Of a DNA stretch of 64,000 bases, positions 9,395 to 17,753 are shown in pieces (the stretch's first letter is position 1; every line of letters begins with the position of its first letter). The notes beneath the pieces are model-generated. The model was not told where the DNA came from. It saw only the letters and a program-made list of their open reading frames with translations, and did not search any database. Source of the DNA: Candidatus Omnitrophota bacterium (lineage in GTDB: Bacteria; Omnitrophota; Omnitrophia; Omnitrophales; Aquincolibacteriaceae). A program made the position numbers and the translations under genes. The stretch spans positions 50,962-114,961 of the forward strand of contig CAIJHQ010000053.1 in the NCBI GenBank assembly GCA_903820505.1. The letters are read 5' to 3'.

Positions 9395-11599
9395 ATGATG
9401 AATATGCGTGCGAAGGTCGATCTGAAAAGGGTCCTTAGCGTCGTTTTTTCATTTATGTTCGTTTTTCAGGCCGGTTGTTCGTGGACGACGGCGGCAAGTC
9501 CCCAAAAGGAAAGTCCCGCGCCTTCGGTATCCGCGGCCGCTCCGGAAAATAACGCCGTTTTGCAGACCCCTGCCGTGAAAGTCGTCGCGGATTTTGAATC
9601 GGACCAGCTGGTCAACAACCTTGGCGGGGGAGTCGGCGACTGGAATATGCACCCGGAAGACATCAATAATTCTTTCACGGACATTAAGTTGGTCCGGATG
9701 CCGTCCGCTGGCGGAAGTGAGAGCCAGGTCCTGAGACTTAACTACAGCGTCGATTCCGACCAGCCGGCACAGAACGGTTTTTGGACAAAACTCATGGGGA
9801 TCGACGGGAGCCAGTACGATCATCTGGCGTTTGACATCAAAGGAGATCCCGAAAAAGGGTTTACCGAGAAGTTCCGGCTCGAGGTCAAAAAATGCAAAGA
9901 TACTGAATGTATCGAAAGCGTCCGGGGCTCCGCGATCATTCCGGTGACGGGGGAGTGGCAGACCGTGATGCTTCCGTTGAATAAACTGACCGGGCTAATC
10001 GATTTCGCGGATCCGGAGTCCTGGAAAAACCCGCTGATCGGTTATTCGAATCTCGACGAGTTTATCGTTATCTTTAATGACAAATTCGTGACGAAAAAAC
10101 AAGGGCTGATCTATCTCGACAATATCCGGTTCATCAAGACGGGCACGCCGGGACCGAGCGCGGTGGACCAACCGCCGCGGTTCGGGAGCAAGACCACGAT
10201 CCCTCACGGCACCGTGGAGTTCGCGAAGTTCCTCGCCGGCAGGCTTCGCGGATTTCCGAAGACCGTGGTGGTCAAAAAGGCCTTTCCCAAGGATGACCGG
10301 GAATTCCTCATGGAGATCGCGCGCGACACCTGGAAGTTCTTCGACCAGGTGATGGACGCGCAGAACCATCTGCCGCTCGATAACATTCTGCTCGGTGAAA
10401 AAGAACCGTTCGGGGAAGGGGTGTGGATCGGAGACTATACGAACGTCACGGACGTCGGGGTCTATTTCATGGCGGTCGTGAGCGCTTATGATCTCGGGTT
10501 CATTACCAGAGAGGACGCTGTCCAGCGGATCCAGAACGCGATGACGGCTGTCGAGAAGCTCAAGTTCCACTCCAGCGGTTTTCCCTATAACTATTACGAC
10601 ACGACGCTTCTCGATCCGACGAGTTATTTCGTTTCCTATGTGGACAGCGGCTGGCTGCTGCTCGGGCTTTATGTGGCGCGGAGCGCTTTTCCGGAAGAAC
10701 TGACCGAACAGACGACGCGGATGATCAAACGCGGGAATTTCAATTTCTTCTACGACCCGATCGAAAAGCAGGTATTCCACGGTTTTTACGAGAATCTGGG
10801 CGTTTATTCGGACTACCACTACGGCGTTTTTTATGCCGAACCCCGTGCGACCACCTACATGGCGATCGCGCGCGGGGATATCCCCGAGGAGCATTGGTTC
10901 GAAGGACCCGTGAGGACATTTCCGGAGAATTATAACTGGCAGGGGCAAATGCCGAAAAACCGGGTCGCGCGGAACATCCTCGGCTACAAATGTATGGGCG
11001 GTTATTACGAGTGGAAGGACCTGAAATATGTCCCGAGTTGGGGCGGGTCCGCGTTCGAGGCCCTGATGCCTACGGTCGTCCTCAAGGAAAAAGAACTCGC
11101 CCCGGAAGGGCTCGGGAAGAACAACGCCATTCACACCCAAGGCCAGATCCGATACGCTCTCGAGGAGTTGGGACAGCCCGTGTGGGGCATGAGTCCATCC
11201 TCGGTGCCGGAAGGCGGTTATACCGAGTACGGCGCGAAACCCTTCGGGATCAAGGGCTACAAAGCGGGAGTAGTCACGCCGCACGCGAGCGTTCTGTCGC
11301 TGGAATATGCCCCGGAGCAGGTGATCGCGAACTTGCGCAAGATGCTCGAGCTCTACGAGATCTACGGCGAGTACGGTTTTTATGACAGCGTGAACGTGAC
11401 GACCGGGAAAGTCGCCCGCAAGTATCTGGCGCTGGACCAGGGCATGATCTTTATCGCGCTCAACAACTACCTGAACAACGGAATCATCCGGGACCGTTTT
11501 CACGCGGATCCTGAAATGCACAAGGCCGAAAAACTTCTCTCCGAAGAGAAGTTCTTTGAAGAGGCTCCGGCCGACGCGAAAGCGTCCGCGAAACCGTGA
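9395..11599 (+). CDS. lipoprotein with carbohydrate-binding-like and glycoamylase-like (GH144/GH189-related) domains
   Basis: ATG 9395 is preferred (GGGGGA just upstream), giving 734 residues; an upstream GTG frame is open but lacks a site. Residues 1-28 are a lipoprotein signal with Cys28 in QAGC. Residues about 60-250 resemble a galactose-binding-like CBM/CIA30 sandwich (ADFESD ... YLDNIRF). Residues about 300-730 resemble the Glycoamylase family: DVGVYFMAVVSAYDLGFI, NYYDTTLL, SWGGSAFEALMP and ASVLSLEYAPEQ. Characterised relatives include endo-beta-1,2-glucanases (GH144) and the cyclising domain of NdvB (GH189). With the GH94 protein upstream, a role in beta-1,2-glucan turnover is a reasonable inference, not shown. 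Its stop codon overlaps the start of pgeF. Confidence 0.82.
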   Translation: MMNMRAKVDLKRVLSVVFSFMFVFQAGCSWTTAASPQKESPAPSVSAAAPENNAVLQTPAVKVVADFESDQLVNNLGGGVGDWNMHPEDINNSFTDIKLVRMPSAGGSESQVLRLNYSVDSDQPAQNGFWTKLMGIDGSQYDHLAFDIKGDPEKGFTEKFRLEVKKCKDTECIESVRGSAIIPVTGEWQTVMLPLNKLTGLIDFADPESWKNPLIGYSNLDEFIVIFNDKFVTKKQGLIYLDNIRFIKTGTPGPSAVDQPPRFGSKTTIPHGTVEFAKFLAGRLRGFPKTVVVKKAFPKDDREFLMEIARDTWKFFDQVMDAQNHLPLDNILLGEKEPFGEGVWIGDYTNVTDVGVYFMAVVSAYDLGFITREDAVQRIQNAMTAVEKLKFHSSGFPYNYYDTTLLDPTSYFVSYVDSGWLLLGLYVARSAFPEELTEQTTRMIKRGNFNFFYDPIEKQVFHGFYENLGVYSDYHYGVFYAEPRATTYMAIARGDIPEEHWFEGPVRTFPENYNWQGQMPKNRVARNILGYKCMGGYYEWKDLKYVPSWGGSAFEALMPTVVLKEKELAPEGLGKNNAIHTQGQIRYALEELGQPVWGMSPSSVPEGGYTEYGAKPFGIKGYKAGVVTPHASVLSLEYAPEQVIANLRKMLELYEIYGEYGFYDSVNVTTGKVARKYLALDQGMIFIALNNYLNNGIIRDRFHADPEMHKAEKLLSEEKFFEEAPADAKASAKP

Positions 11600-12294
11600 C
11601 TCTAACGGAAAATCCTCCGGGAATTTACCGGATCGAAGGGCTCGGCGATGGGATCTGCGGAGCTTTCTCCTCCCGCGTGTTTGATAACTCCAGGCGCCAA
11701 GAGTTCCTCCAAACCCTTTTCCTGCAACCCGAAAAACTCATCATGGTCAAACAGGTCCACGGCAGCGCGGTCCTCTGGGTGGACAAACCGGATCCGGAAC
11801 ATGTTGAAGTTCCTGCCGACGGTCTCATTACGAACACTCCCGGACTGGTGTTAGGGATCCGGACCGCGGATTGTGTTCCCGTGTTTTTTTGGGATCCCGT
11901 TCGCAAAGTTGCCGGGATCGCGCATGGCGGATGGAAAGGCGTGAAGGACGGCATCATTAACCGCATGCTTAAGGTTTTCTCCGGACAATTTAAAACGCGA
12001 ATGGAGGATCTGCGGGTGGCCCTGGGGCCGTCGATCCGCCGGTGCTGCTACGAAGTGGGGAAGGAGTTTCTGGGGTATTTCCCGGGGTTTTACAAAGCCA
12101 AAGACGCCGCCAAGGGGAACCTGGACCTTGTTGCGGTAATCAAAGACCGGTTGGTGAAGCGTGGGGTCCCCGAGACCCTTATTTACGACACCGGACTTTG
12201 CACCGTTTGCGAGAACGCAAAGTTCTTTTCCTACCGTGTTGAAAGCCAGACCCGGGAGCGTATTCTCTCGGTGATCAGCATTCTTCCCGCGTGA
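11596..12294 (+). CDS. pgeF: peptidoglycan editing factor / multicopper polyphenol oxidase family
   Basis: 232 residues, the usual size for the YfiH/YlmD (DUF152) family. The start is GTG in a GTGA overlap with the stop of the glycoamylase-like lipoprotein, suggesting translational coupling. The metal-binding set is complete: His55 in KQVHG, Cys93 in RTADCVP and His110 in AHGGWKG; the family sequences ALGPSIRRCCYEV and FFSYR are also present. In E. coli this protein prevents wrong amino acids entering peptidoglycan; other members show purine nucleoside phosphorylase or laccase activity. Its placement among envelope genes supports the peptidoglycan role. Confidence 0.92.
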   Translation: MTLTENPPGIYRIEGLGDGICGAFSSRVFDNSRRQEFLQTLFLQPEKLIMVKQVHGSAVLWVDKPDPEHVEVPADGLITNTPGLVLGIRTADCVPVFFWDPVRKVAGIAHGGWKGVKDGIINRMLKVFSGQFKTRMEDLRVALGPSIRRCCYEVGKEFLGYFPGFYKAKDAAKGNLDLVAVIKDRLVKRGVPETLIYDTGLCTVCENAKFFSYRVESQTRERILSVISILPA

Positions 12295-12315
12295 AGGAGG
12301 ATCCCTTAGCGAGCG

Positions 12316-12344
12316 TTGCCCGCCGCAGGCGGACATGATATACT
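12316..12344 (+). promoter_or_regulatory. candidate sigma-70 promoter for the transaldolase/isomerase gene
   Basis: TTGCCC (12316-12321), 17 bases, then TATACT (12339-12344) in the 144-base gap between pgeF and the fusion gene. Four of six and five of six consensus bases with ideal spacing; about 95 bases ahead of the start codon. Confidence 0.45.
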
Positions 12345-12438
12345 GCCGCCGTTTTGTCCGTCCGCATGGCCATCTTTAGCTGAACATTCTTTAACAAACC
12401 GTACTTTTTGAACCGACAAAGTTGAAATAAGGAGCGTT

Positions 12439-15315
12439 ATGGAAGCGTGTACGTCCTCTTTACCCAGTGTTAAACTTTATAAAGCCGGACAGGGCCCGTG
12501 GCTTGATACGATCAGCCGCAAGCTTTTGCGTTCCGGAGCGCTTCGGTCTTACATCGAAAACGACGGTCTCCTGGGTGTGACCTCCAATCCTTCCATTTTT
12601 CAACAGGCCATCAGTCAGGGCGAAGGTTATGAAGCGGATATCCGGAAACTTGTGAACAAGGGTGCCGGCACGCTCGCGATCTATGATGCGCTGACGCTGG
12701 CGGACATCCGTGAAACCTGCGACCTTTTCTTGCCGGTGTTCGAGAAGACCCGCGGCGAACACGGTTTCGTGAGTCTGGAGGTCTTGCCGTGTCTCGCGTT
12801 CGATGAAGACGCGACGGTTCAGGAGGCCAAACGGTTGCGGGCGCTCGTGAACAAACCCAATATTCTGATCAAAGTGCCGGCCACTCCGCAAGGCGTCAGG
12901 GCGGTGGCCCGGCTCATCGGCGAGGGTGTGAGCATCAACGTGACCCTGATCTTCTCCCAGCAGAATTACCGCGACGTCGCGAATGCCTATATGGCCGGAC
13001 TGGAAGCGTTCGCTGGCAAAGGAGGCGATCTGCGCAAGGTGCATTCGGTCGCGAGCGTTTTCGTCAGCCGTATTGACACGGATATCGACAAACAACTCGA
13101 CGCGAAACTCGCGGCGGAGAACGACTCCGCGAAACGGGCGCTGCTTCAAAGTTTGAAGGGCAAGGCCGCGATCGCGAATTCCAAAGGCGTTTATCAAGCG
13201 TTCAAAGAGTCGTTCGACACCCCGCGGTTCCGGGCATTAAAGGCGCAGGGAGCCAATGTCCAGAAAACGCTTTGGGGCAGTACCAGCTGTAAAAATCCCG
13301 CCTATCCGGACCTCATTTACGTGGAAACGCTGGTCGGTAAAGACACCGTGAACACGCTGCCGCAGAACACCTGGGAAGCGCTTTTGGACCACGGGAAGAT
13401 CCGTCCCAACACGGTCGAAGAGGATGCTGCGGGCGCGTTGAACACGGTCCGTCAACTCAAGGACCTGGGGATCGACGTTCATGCCGTTTGCGATAGATTG
13501 CAGAAAGAAGGCGTGAAGGCGTTCGTGAATTCATTCGAATCGCTCATGGCAGTACTGGAAAAAAAGCGTGCCGGAAAGATTAAAATAGCCGCTCCGGTCA
13601 AGACGGCGGTCGCTTTGCCGGCGCCGCTGCAGGAAAATGTGTCGAAAACGCTCGCGGAACTCGCAAAGAAAGACGTCCACGCGCGCTGGCTCGCCAAGGA
13701 TCCGACGCTTTGGAGCCATGACGCGGCCCATCAGAAGGTCATTCTCAACCGGTTGGGCTGGGTGGAGAACTGCGAGAAACTTCCCGGCAAGCTCTACGAG
13801 GTTGACCAGCTCCAGGAGAAATTTTTCAAAGAGCAGGTCCGCGATGTCGTGCTGCTGGGGATGGGCGGTTCCAGCCTTGCGGCGGAGGTCCTTTCGCTCA
13901 TCCTGAGAAAGCCCGCGGATAAGGTCAAAGGCGCCCTGAAAGGGATCCGGTTCCATCTTCTCGATACGACGGATCCGGCCAGCATCCTCAAAGTCGAGAA
14001 AGCGATCCGTTATCCGAAAACAGTATTTCTTGTGGGCAGCAAATCGGGTTCCACGATCGAAACCCGTTCGCAATACCAATATTTTTTCGCGAAAGTCACC
14101 GCGTTTTATAAGGGAAATGAATCCAAGGCGGCGGCGCGTTTTGTGATCGTGACGGACGAGGGTTCGCCGCTGGCGGACTTGGGGCGGAGTAAGCCTTTCG
14201 CGGGATTGTTCCTGAATCCCGGGGACATCGGTGGCCGTTATTCCGCGCTTTCCTTTTTCGGGTTGGTGCCCGCGGCGCTTTTGGGGATCGATATCCGCAG
14301 GGTCGTGGCGGATGCGCAGCGCTTCTTGGACGCGATGCGCCGGGACAAGGACATTTCGAAGAATGAGGGAATTTCACTCGGTATTCTTCTGGGGGTGCTG
14401 GCGCTCAAAAGGAAAGACAAGCTGACGTTCTGGACGTCGCCGGTTCTGGCCCCGTTCGCGGATTGGGCCGAGCAGTTGATCGCGGAGAGTACCGGGAAAG
14501 AGGGCAAGGGGATCACGCCGGTCGCTGGGGAAATGCCGCTGGCGCTTGACTGTTACGGTCAGGACCGCGTTTTTGTTATCCTTAGGCTGAAAGGCGAGAA
14601 TGAAAAAGGTTGGGCTGCGCGAATCAAAGCCCTGAAACAAAAAGGATTTCCGGTCCTGGATTTTGTCTGGGCTGATGGAAGCAACGTGGGCGGAGAATTC
14701 CTGCGGTGGGAAGTCGCGACGAGTTTCGCGAGCGTGGTGCTCAAGATCAACCCGTTCGATGAGCCGAACGTGAAGGAATCCAAAGATATCACGGGGCGCC
14801 TGCTGGAGGATGTTAAAAAGAAAAAACCTCTGCCGCGGCCCGAAAAAATGTTGGCGGTCAAAGGTTCCCGGTTGACTCCCGGGGACTCCAAGGCATTCGC
14901 GGCTTTTTTCGCAAAGCTCCCCAAGAACGGTTTTGTATCGCTTTTGGCTTATGTGGACCGTTCGCCCGCGACCCAAAAAGCGTTGCGGGCGCTGCAAAAA
15001 CAAATGGCCGCGGCACTGAAAGTGCCCGTCCTTTCGGGTTTTGGGCCGCGGTATCTCCACTCGATCGGCCAACTCTATAAAGGCGGCCCCAAGCAGGGGC
15101 TCTTTGTTGAGTTTTTCGCCAAAGATACCAGGGACCTCCGGATCCCGGGCGAGGTTTACGGGTTCAGTCAGCTGAAGCGTGCTCAGGCGATGGGGGATTA
15201 CGAGGCGTTGTCGAGCAAAGGCCTTCCGGTCCTCGCGGTCGATCTGGGGTCGAACCTGACGGCGGGGTTTGCCGCGTTCCATAAAAAGATCTCCGGATAT
15301 TTCAAGCGGGCCTAG
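12439..15315 (+). CDS. tal-pgi: bifunctional transaldolase / glucose-6-phosphate isomerase
   Basis: One 958-residue chain covering two enzymes. Residues about 1-375 are transaldolase: GVTSNPSIFQQAI, the Schiff-base Lys145 in NILIKVPAT, FVSRIDTDID and NTLPQNTWEALLDHG. Residues about 390-958 are phosphoglucose isomerase: LLGMGGSSLAAEVL, LDTTDPASI, VGSKSGSTIETRSQ and GGRYSALSFFGLVPAALLGID. The fusion links the non-oxidative pentose phosphate pathway with glycolysis at fructose 6-phosphate. Similar fusions are known in several bacterial phyla. The start is supported by AAGGAG four bases upstream. It stands alone, with a candidate promoter upstream. Confidence 0.95.
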   Translation: MEACTSSLPSVKLYKAGQGPWLDTISRKLLRSGALRSYIENDGLLGVTSNPSIFQQAISQGEGYEADIRKLVNKGAGTLAIYDALTLADIRETCDLFLPVFEKTRGEHGFVSLEVLPCLAFDEDATVQEAKRLRALVNKPNILIKVPATPQGVRAVARLIGEGVSINVTLIFSQQNYRDVANAYMAGLEAFAGKGGDLRKVHSVASVFVSRIDTDIDKQLDAKLAAENDSAKRALLQSLKGKAAIANSKGVYQAFKESFDTPRFRALKAQGANVQKTLWGSTSCKNPAYPDLIYVETLVGKDTVNTLPQNTWEALLDHGKIRPNTVEEDAAGALNTVRQLKDLGIDVHAVCDRLQKEGVKAFVNSFESLMAVLEKKRAGKIKIAAPVKTAVALPAPLQENVSKTLAELAKKDVHARWLAKDPTLWSHDAAHQKVILNRLGWVENCEKLPGKLYEVDQLQEKFFKEQVRDVVLLGMGGSSLAAEVLSLILRKPADKVKGALKGIRFHLLDTTDPASILKVEKAIRYPKTVFLVGSKSGSTIETRSQYQYFFAKVTAFYKGNESKAAARFVIVTDEGSPLADLGRSKPFAGLFLNPGDIGGRYSALSFFGLVPAALLGIDIRRVVADAQRFLDAMRRDKDISKNEGISLGILLGVLALKRKDKLTFWTSPVLAPFADWAEQLIAESTGKEGKGITPVAGEMPLALDCYGQDRVFVILRLKGENEKGWAARIKALKQKGFPVLDFVWADGSNVGGEFLRWEVATSFASVVLKINPFDEPNVKESKDITGRLLEDVKKKKPLPRPEKMLAVKGSRLTPGDSKAFAAFFAKLPKNGFVSLLAYVDRSPATQKALRALQKQMAAALKVPVLSGFGPRYLHSIGQLYKGGPKQGLFVEFFAKDTRDLRIPGEVYGFSQLKRAQAMGDYEALSSKGLPVLAVDLGSNLTAGFAAFHKKISGYFKRA

Positions 15316-15389
15316 GGCCTTTTTTGACGCAGTACGGTCGTCGGAAGATAATAAAAGAGGCCTAAAGCAAAGCGTCTTTTCTGGCGTAA

Positions 15390-16229
15390 ATGATGGAGTT
15401 AGAAAGGTCCAATCGAGTGCTTCTAATCGCTGCTAGAGATTCATATCGTTCCGCGCGTTCGGTGGCTTTCTTTGCCATCTTGGCATGCGCGGGGTTTCTT
15501 GCTGGCTGCTCAACCACGCCGCCGGCGCATCCCGTGGCTTTGCAGCCCGGAAGACCGGTCTCGGCCATCAGTTCTTTTCTGCCTTCGCCTTCGAGCGTGC
15601 CTCGCGATATCTACCATGAGGTCGGTCCCTTCGAGTCTTTGTGGCGCATCAGCAGTATTTATAACGTGGACATGGCGACGATCATGCGCGTGAACAACAT
15701 CACGGACCCGAAGCAGATCAAGAAGGGACAAAAGCTCCTGATCCCCAAGACCTACGGTCCGCGGCCGAGCATCCCGCTTTATCCGGTCACGCGATGGACG
15801 CATATCGTGATCCACCACACGGCGACGGACGAGGGAAGCGCCTACACGATCGACAACCTCCATCACCAGCGCGGGTGGGAGAACGGTATGGGGTATGATT
15901 TTCTGATCGATAACGGGACGCGCGGGAAAACATGCGGCCAGATCGAGGTGGGGCCGCGATGGATCAAGCAAATGGACGGAGCTCACACGAAGCAGGGGGA
16001 TTGGAACAAGAAAGCGATCGGGATCGCCGTGGTCGGGAATTACAGTGAGACGGGACTTCCGGACCCGATGTTCGATTCCCTGGTCTTTCTCGTGACGACC
16101 CTCAAGCGTTTTTACCGTATTCCGGAACAGAATATCGTCGGGCACCGCGACGTCCCGGGTGCCGCCACGGAATGCCCCGGGAAATTTTTCCCCTGGACCG
16201 AGTTCAAGCGTCGCGTCCGGGTCTATTGA
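15390..16229 (+). CDS. LysM-containing N-acetylmuramoyl-L-alanine amidase (Amidase_2/PGRP), lipoprotein
   Basis: 279 residues. A hydrophobic N-terminal segment ends in the lipobox LAGC (Cys40), so an outer or inner membrane lipoprotein is expected. Residues about 75-119 are one LysM domain (YHEVGPFESLWRISSIY ... KGQKLLIPK), which binds peptidoglycan glycan. Residues about 135-279 are Amidase_2 with probable zinc ligands His142 (IVIHHTA), His252 (GHRDVPG) and Cys262 (TECPG), the PGRP-type set. It would cut the bond between MurNAc and L-Ala. The ATG at 15390 has no clear binding site; the in-frame GTG at 15417 preceded by AGAAAGG is a good alternative start. Confidence 0.9.
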   Translation: MMELERSNRVLLIAARDSYRSARSVAFFAILACAGFLAGCSTTPPAHPVALQPGRPVSAISSFLPSPSSVPRDIYHEVGPFESLWRISSIYNVDMATIMRVNNITDPKQIKKGQKLLIPKTYGPRPSIPLYPVTRWTHIVIHHTATDEGSAYTIDNLHHQRGWENGMGYDFLIDNGTRGKTCGQIEVGPRWIKQMDGAHTKQGDWNKKAIGIAVVGNYSETGLPDPMFDSLVFLVTTLKRFYRIPEQNIVGHRDVPGAATECPGKFFPWTEFKRRVRVY

Positions 16230-16367
16230 TCTCTCTCGTCTGCAGATCTTACTTCCGCTCTAAGGTCATCGTCCGGAAACCGGGCCATTTGACAAAGTCC
16301 TCAGATACTGTTACATTCCTTCCGTTCTGTCGTCGCCGGACGTAATGGCGATATCAAAAAGGAAGAA

Positions 16368-16517
16368 ATGAACGAATTCAAACTCAACAAACTTAGCAAG
16401 TGGGTACGTATCCCCATGACGTACGTCATGGCGCGTGTGCGGATTCTGTCCGCGCATTGCCGTCATGCCGGGCACGGTCGCGGGTTGTTGAGGAGCGTTC
16501 TGGAGGGTCAGGAGTAA
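16368..16517 (+). CDS. small basic protein, 49 residues, unknown function
   Basis: Starts MNEFKLNKLSKWVRIPMTYV with AAGGA four bases before the ATG, and ends 31 bases before a very strong terminator, so it looks like a complete small transcription unit. It is rich in Arg, Lys and His (RILSAHCRHAGHGRG). No domain recognised; it could be a small regulatory or membrane-associated peptide. The gap before it (16230-16367) shows nothing clear. Confidence 0.45.
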   Translation: MNEFKLNKLSKWVRIPMTYVMARVRILSAHCRHAGHGRGLLRSVLEGQE

Positions 16518-16548
16518 GCAAAAAATAATCTCGAACGAAATCATTCAA

Positions 16549-16584
16549 AAGCCCGCAACCGGTAACCCGGTTGCGGGCTTTTTT
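16549..16584 (+). terminator. strong rho-independent terminator
   Basis: Perfect 13-bp stem (AGCCCGCAACCGG / CCGGTTGCGGGCT) with a four-base TAAC loop, followed by seven T. A run of A precedes it, so it could act on both strands. It ends the 49-residue gene's transcript and separates it from the next small gene. Confidence 0.92.
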
Positions 16585-16699
16585 TGTTTTCGGCGAACGA
16601 TCCGCCGGAGGTAGTGCCCGCTCTCGCAATAACGCGGAGCGGAGTTGAATGCGCGGCAGCCTGTAATTCAGGCCTCCACGCTCGGAAAAGGAGAAGAAA

Positions 16700-16915
16700 A
16701 TGAACCCCATTGCAAATCGGGCGTATTTAACAAAGTACAAGAGGCGGGTGCGGGATCCCGTGAAATTGACCGCTTTGTTGTACTTGCGGGAAGCGCTGCT
16801 CGAGGAGAAATTCGAATGCTGCCTCGAGTTCATCGCTATTGCCAAAGAATTCGGAGCGCTTGATGAAGAGATCCGTGTCCTGCTCGAGGATCCCAAAAGA
16901 CACCCGCAATCCTGA
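16700..16915 (+). CDS. small helical protein, 71 residues, unknown function
   Basis: ATG 16700 follows AAGGAG (16688-16693) at six bases, a clean initiation site. The sequence is charged and predicted helical (TALLYLREALLEEKFECCLEFIAIAKEFGAL). It has an adjacent Cys pair (ECC) and no signal or membrane segment. I recognise no family. It lies between a strong terminator and the KTSC gene, and the 266 bases after it contain no further gene that I can see. Confidence 0.65.
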   Translation: MNPIANRAYLTKYKRRVRDPVKLTALLYLREALLEEKFECCLEFIAIAKEFGALDEEIRVLLEDPKRHPQS

Positions 16916-17181
16916 GGGCGGCAAGGAGAGCTTCTCGAGCCTTCAGGCTTTGTGTGTCCATGTTGGAACGGTTTCAGCCGGCAGTGGGCGCATAGTTCTG
17001 GCATTGCGCCTAGGGGAGGGGTGTGTTTTCGAGTGGAGGATCGATCAAAAATTCAAGGTTTTGCGGATTCATCCGTTAACTTTACGGACCCGAAGTGCGT
17101 GGGATTTTCGGACGTCGCAGGCTTGGGGGGATGGCGGTCATTGTTAATGTCTTTATTTCTAACGGCGCGAGGAGGAACGAG

Positions 17182-17394
17182 ATGATCAATAACATGGTGC
17201 TGTCGAGTGAAATTGAGTGGATCGGGTACGAGCACAAGAGGAATATGCTTCAGGTCGAATTCATCGTGGGTTCCGTGTATCAGTACGAAGGCGTTCCGGA
17301 AATCGTTTATAAGGATTTTTTAACGGCGCCCTCCCACGGCCGTTTTTTTGAATCAAACATCAAAGGAAAATACCAGTTCCGGAAGGTCCGCTAG
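17182..17394 (+). CDS. KTSC domain protein
   Basis: 70 residues from ATG 17182, chosen because AGGAGG (17170-17175) lies six bases upstream; an upstream in-frame GTG is unlikely. The whole protein matches the KTSC domain pattern: SSEIEWIGYEHKRNMLQVEF, GSVYQYEGVP, VYKDFLTAPSHGRFFESNIKGKY, including the C-terminal basic end. KTSC proteins are small and their function is poorly known; some are linked to nucleic acid or phage-related genes. No such neighbour is seen here. Confidence 0.85.
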   Translation: MINNMVLSSEIEWIGYEHKRNMLQVEFIVGSVYQYEGVPEIVYKDFLTAPSHGRFFESNIKGKYQFRKVR

Positions 17395-17753
17395 GGTTCC
17401 ATTGGGTCTTCGGTAAAAACTCTTCAAATTTTCTCTGCAGGTATCGCCGTCAGCGTTTTAATTCCTTTTCCTGCGTTAGCCAATCCGGTTAAATTGTTGC
17501 CCTTCCAGAGGCCGTTCCTAGGTCTCGACACATAGTAATATATAGCAAAATTATTCATATATATCAAAATATAGTCAATTATAATCAAATAAGACCTTTT
17601 AAACTCTTGTAATATCTATATTGTAGTGGCATATTTTAGATAGCGGAATGTTTATCAGATAAAGGGTGCAACGTATTCCGACTGATGGAGTTAGGGCATC
17701 GGACCGGATGTTTTGCTTTTTAAATCGAGGGGGCATAGAGATCGGTAGCGGTT
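17395..17753. other. 359-base AT-rich gap before the giant exported protein
   Basis: Bases about 17530-17660 are strongly AT-rich with ATATAT runs, unlike the surrounding GC-rich DNA. A perfect TATAAT occurs at 17580-17585 but no good -35 is visible. No gene or RNA structure recognised; it probably holds the promoter and upstream region of the next gene. Confidence 0.4.

Noticed and set aside
9340..9395. GAGGGAAAGTCCGGGC resembles the start of RNase P RNA
   Set aside because: The remaining conserved parts of RNase P RNA are missing and the region runs straight into the lipoprotein gene, so the match is probably chance.
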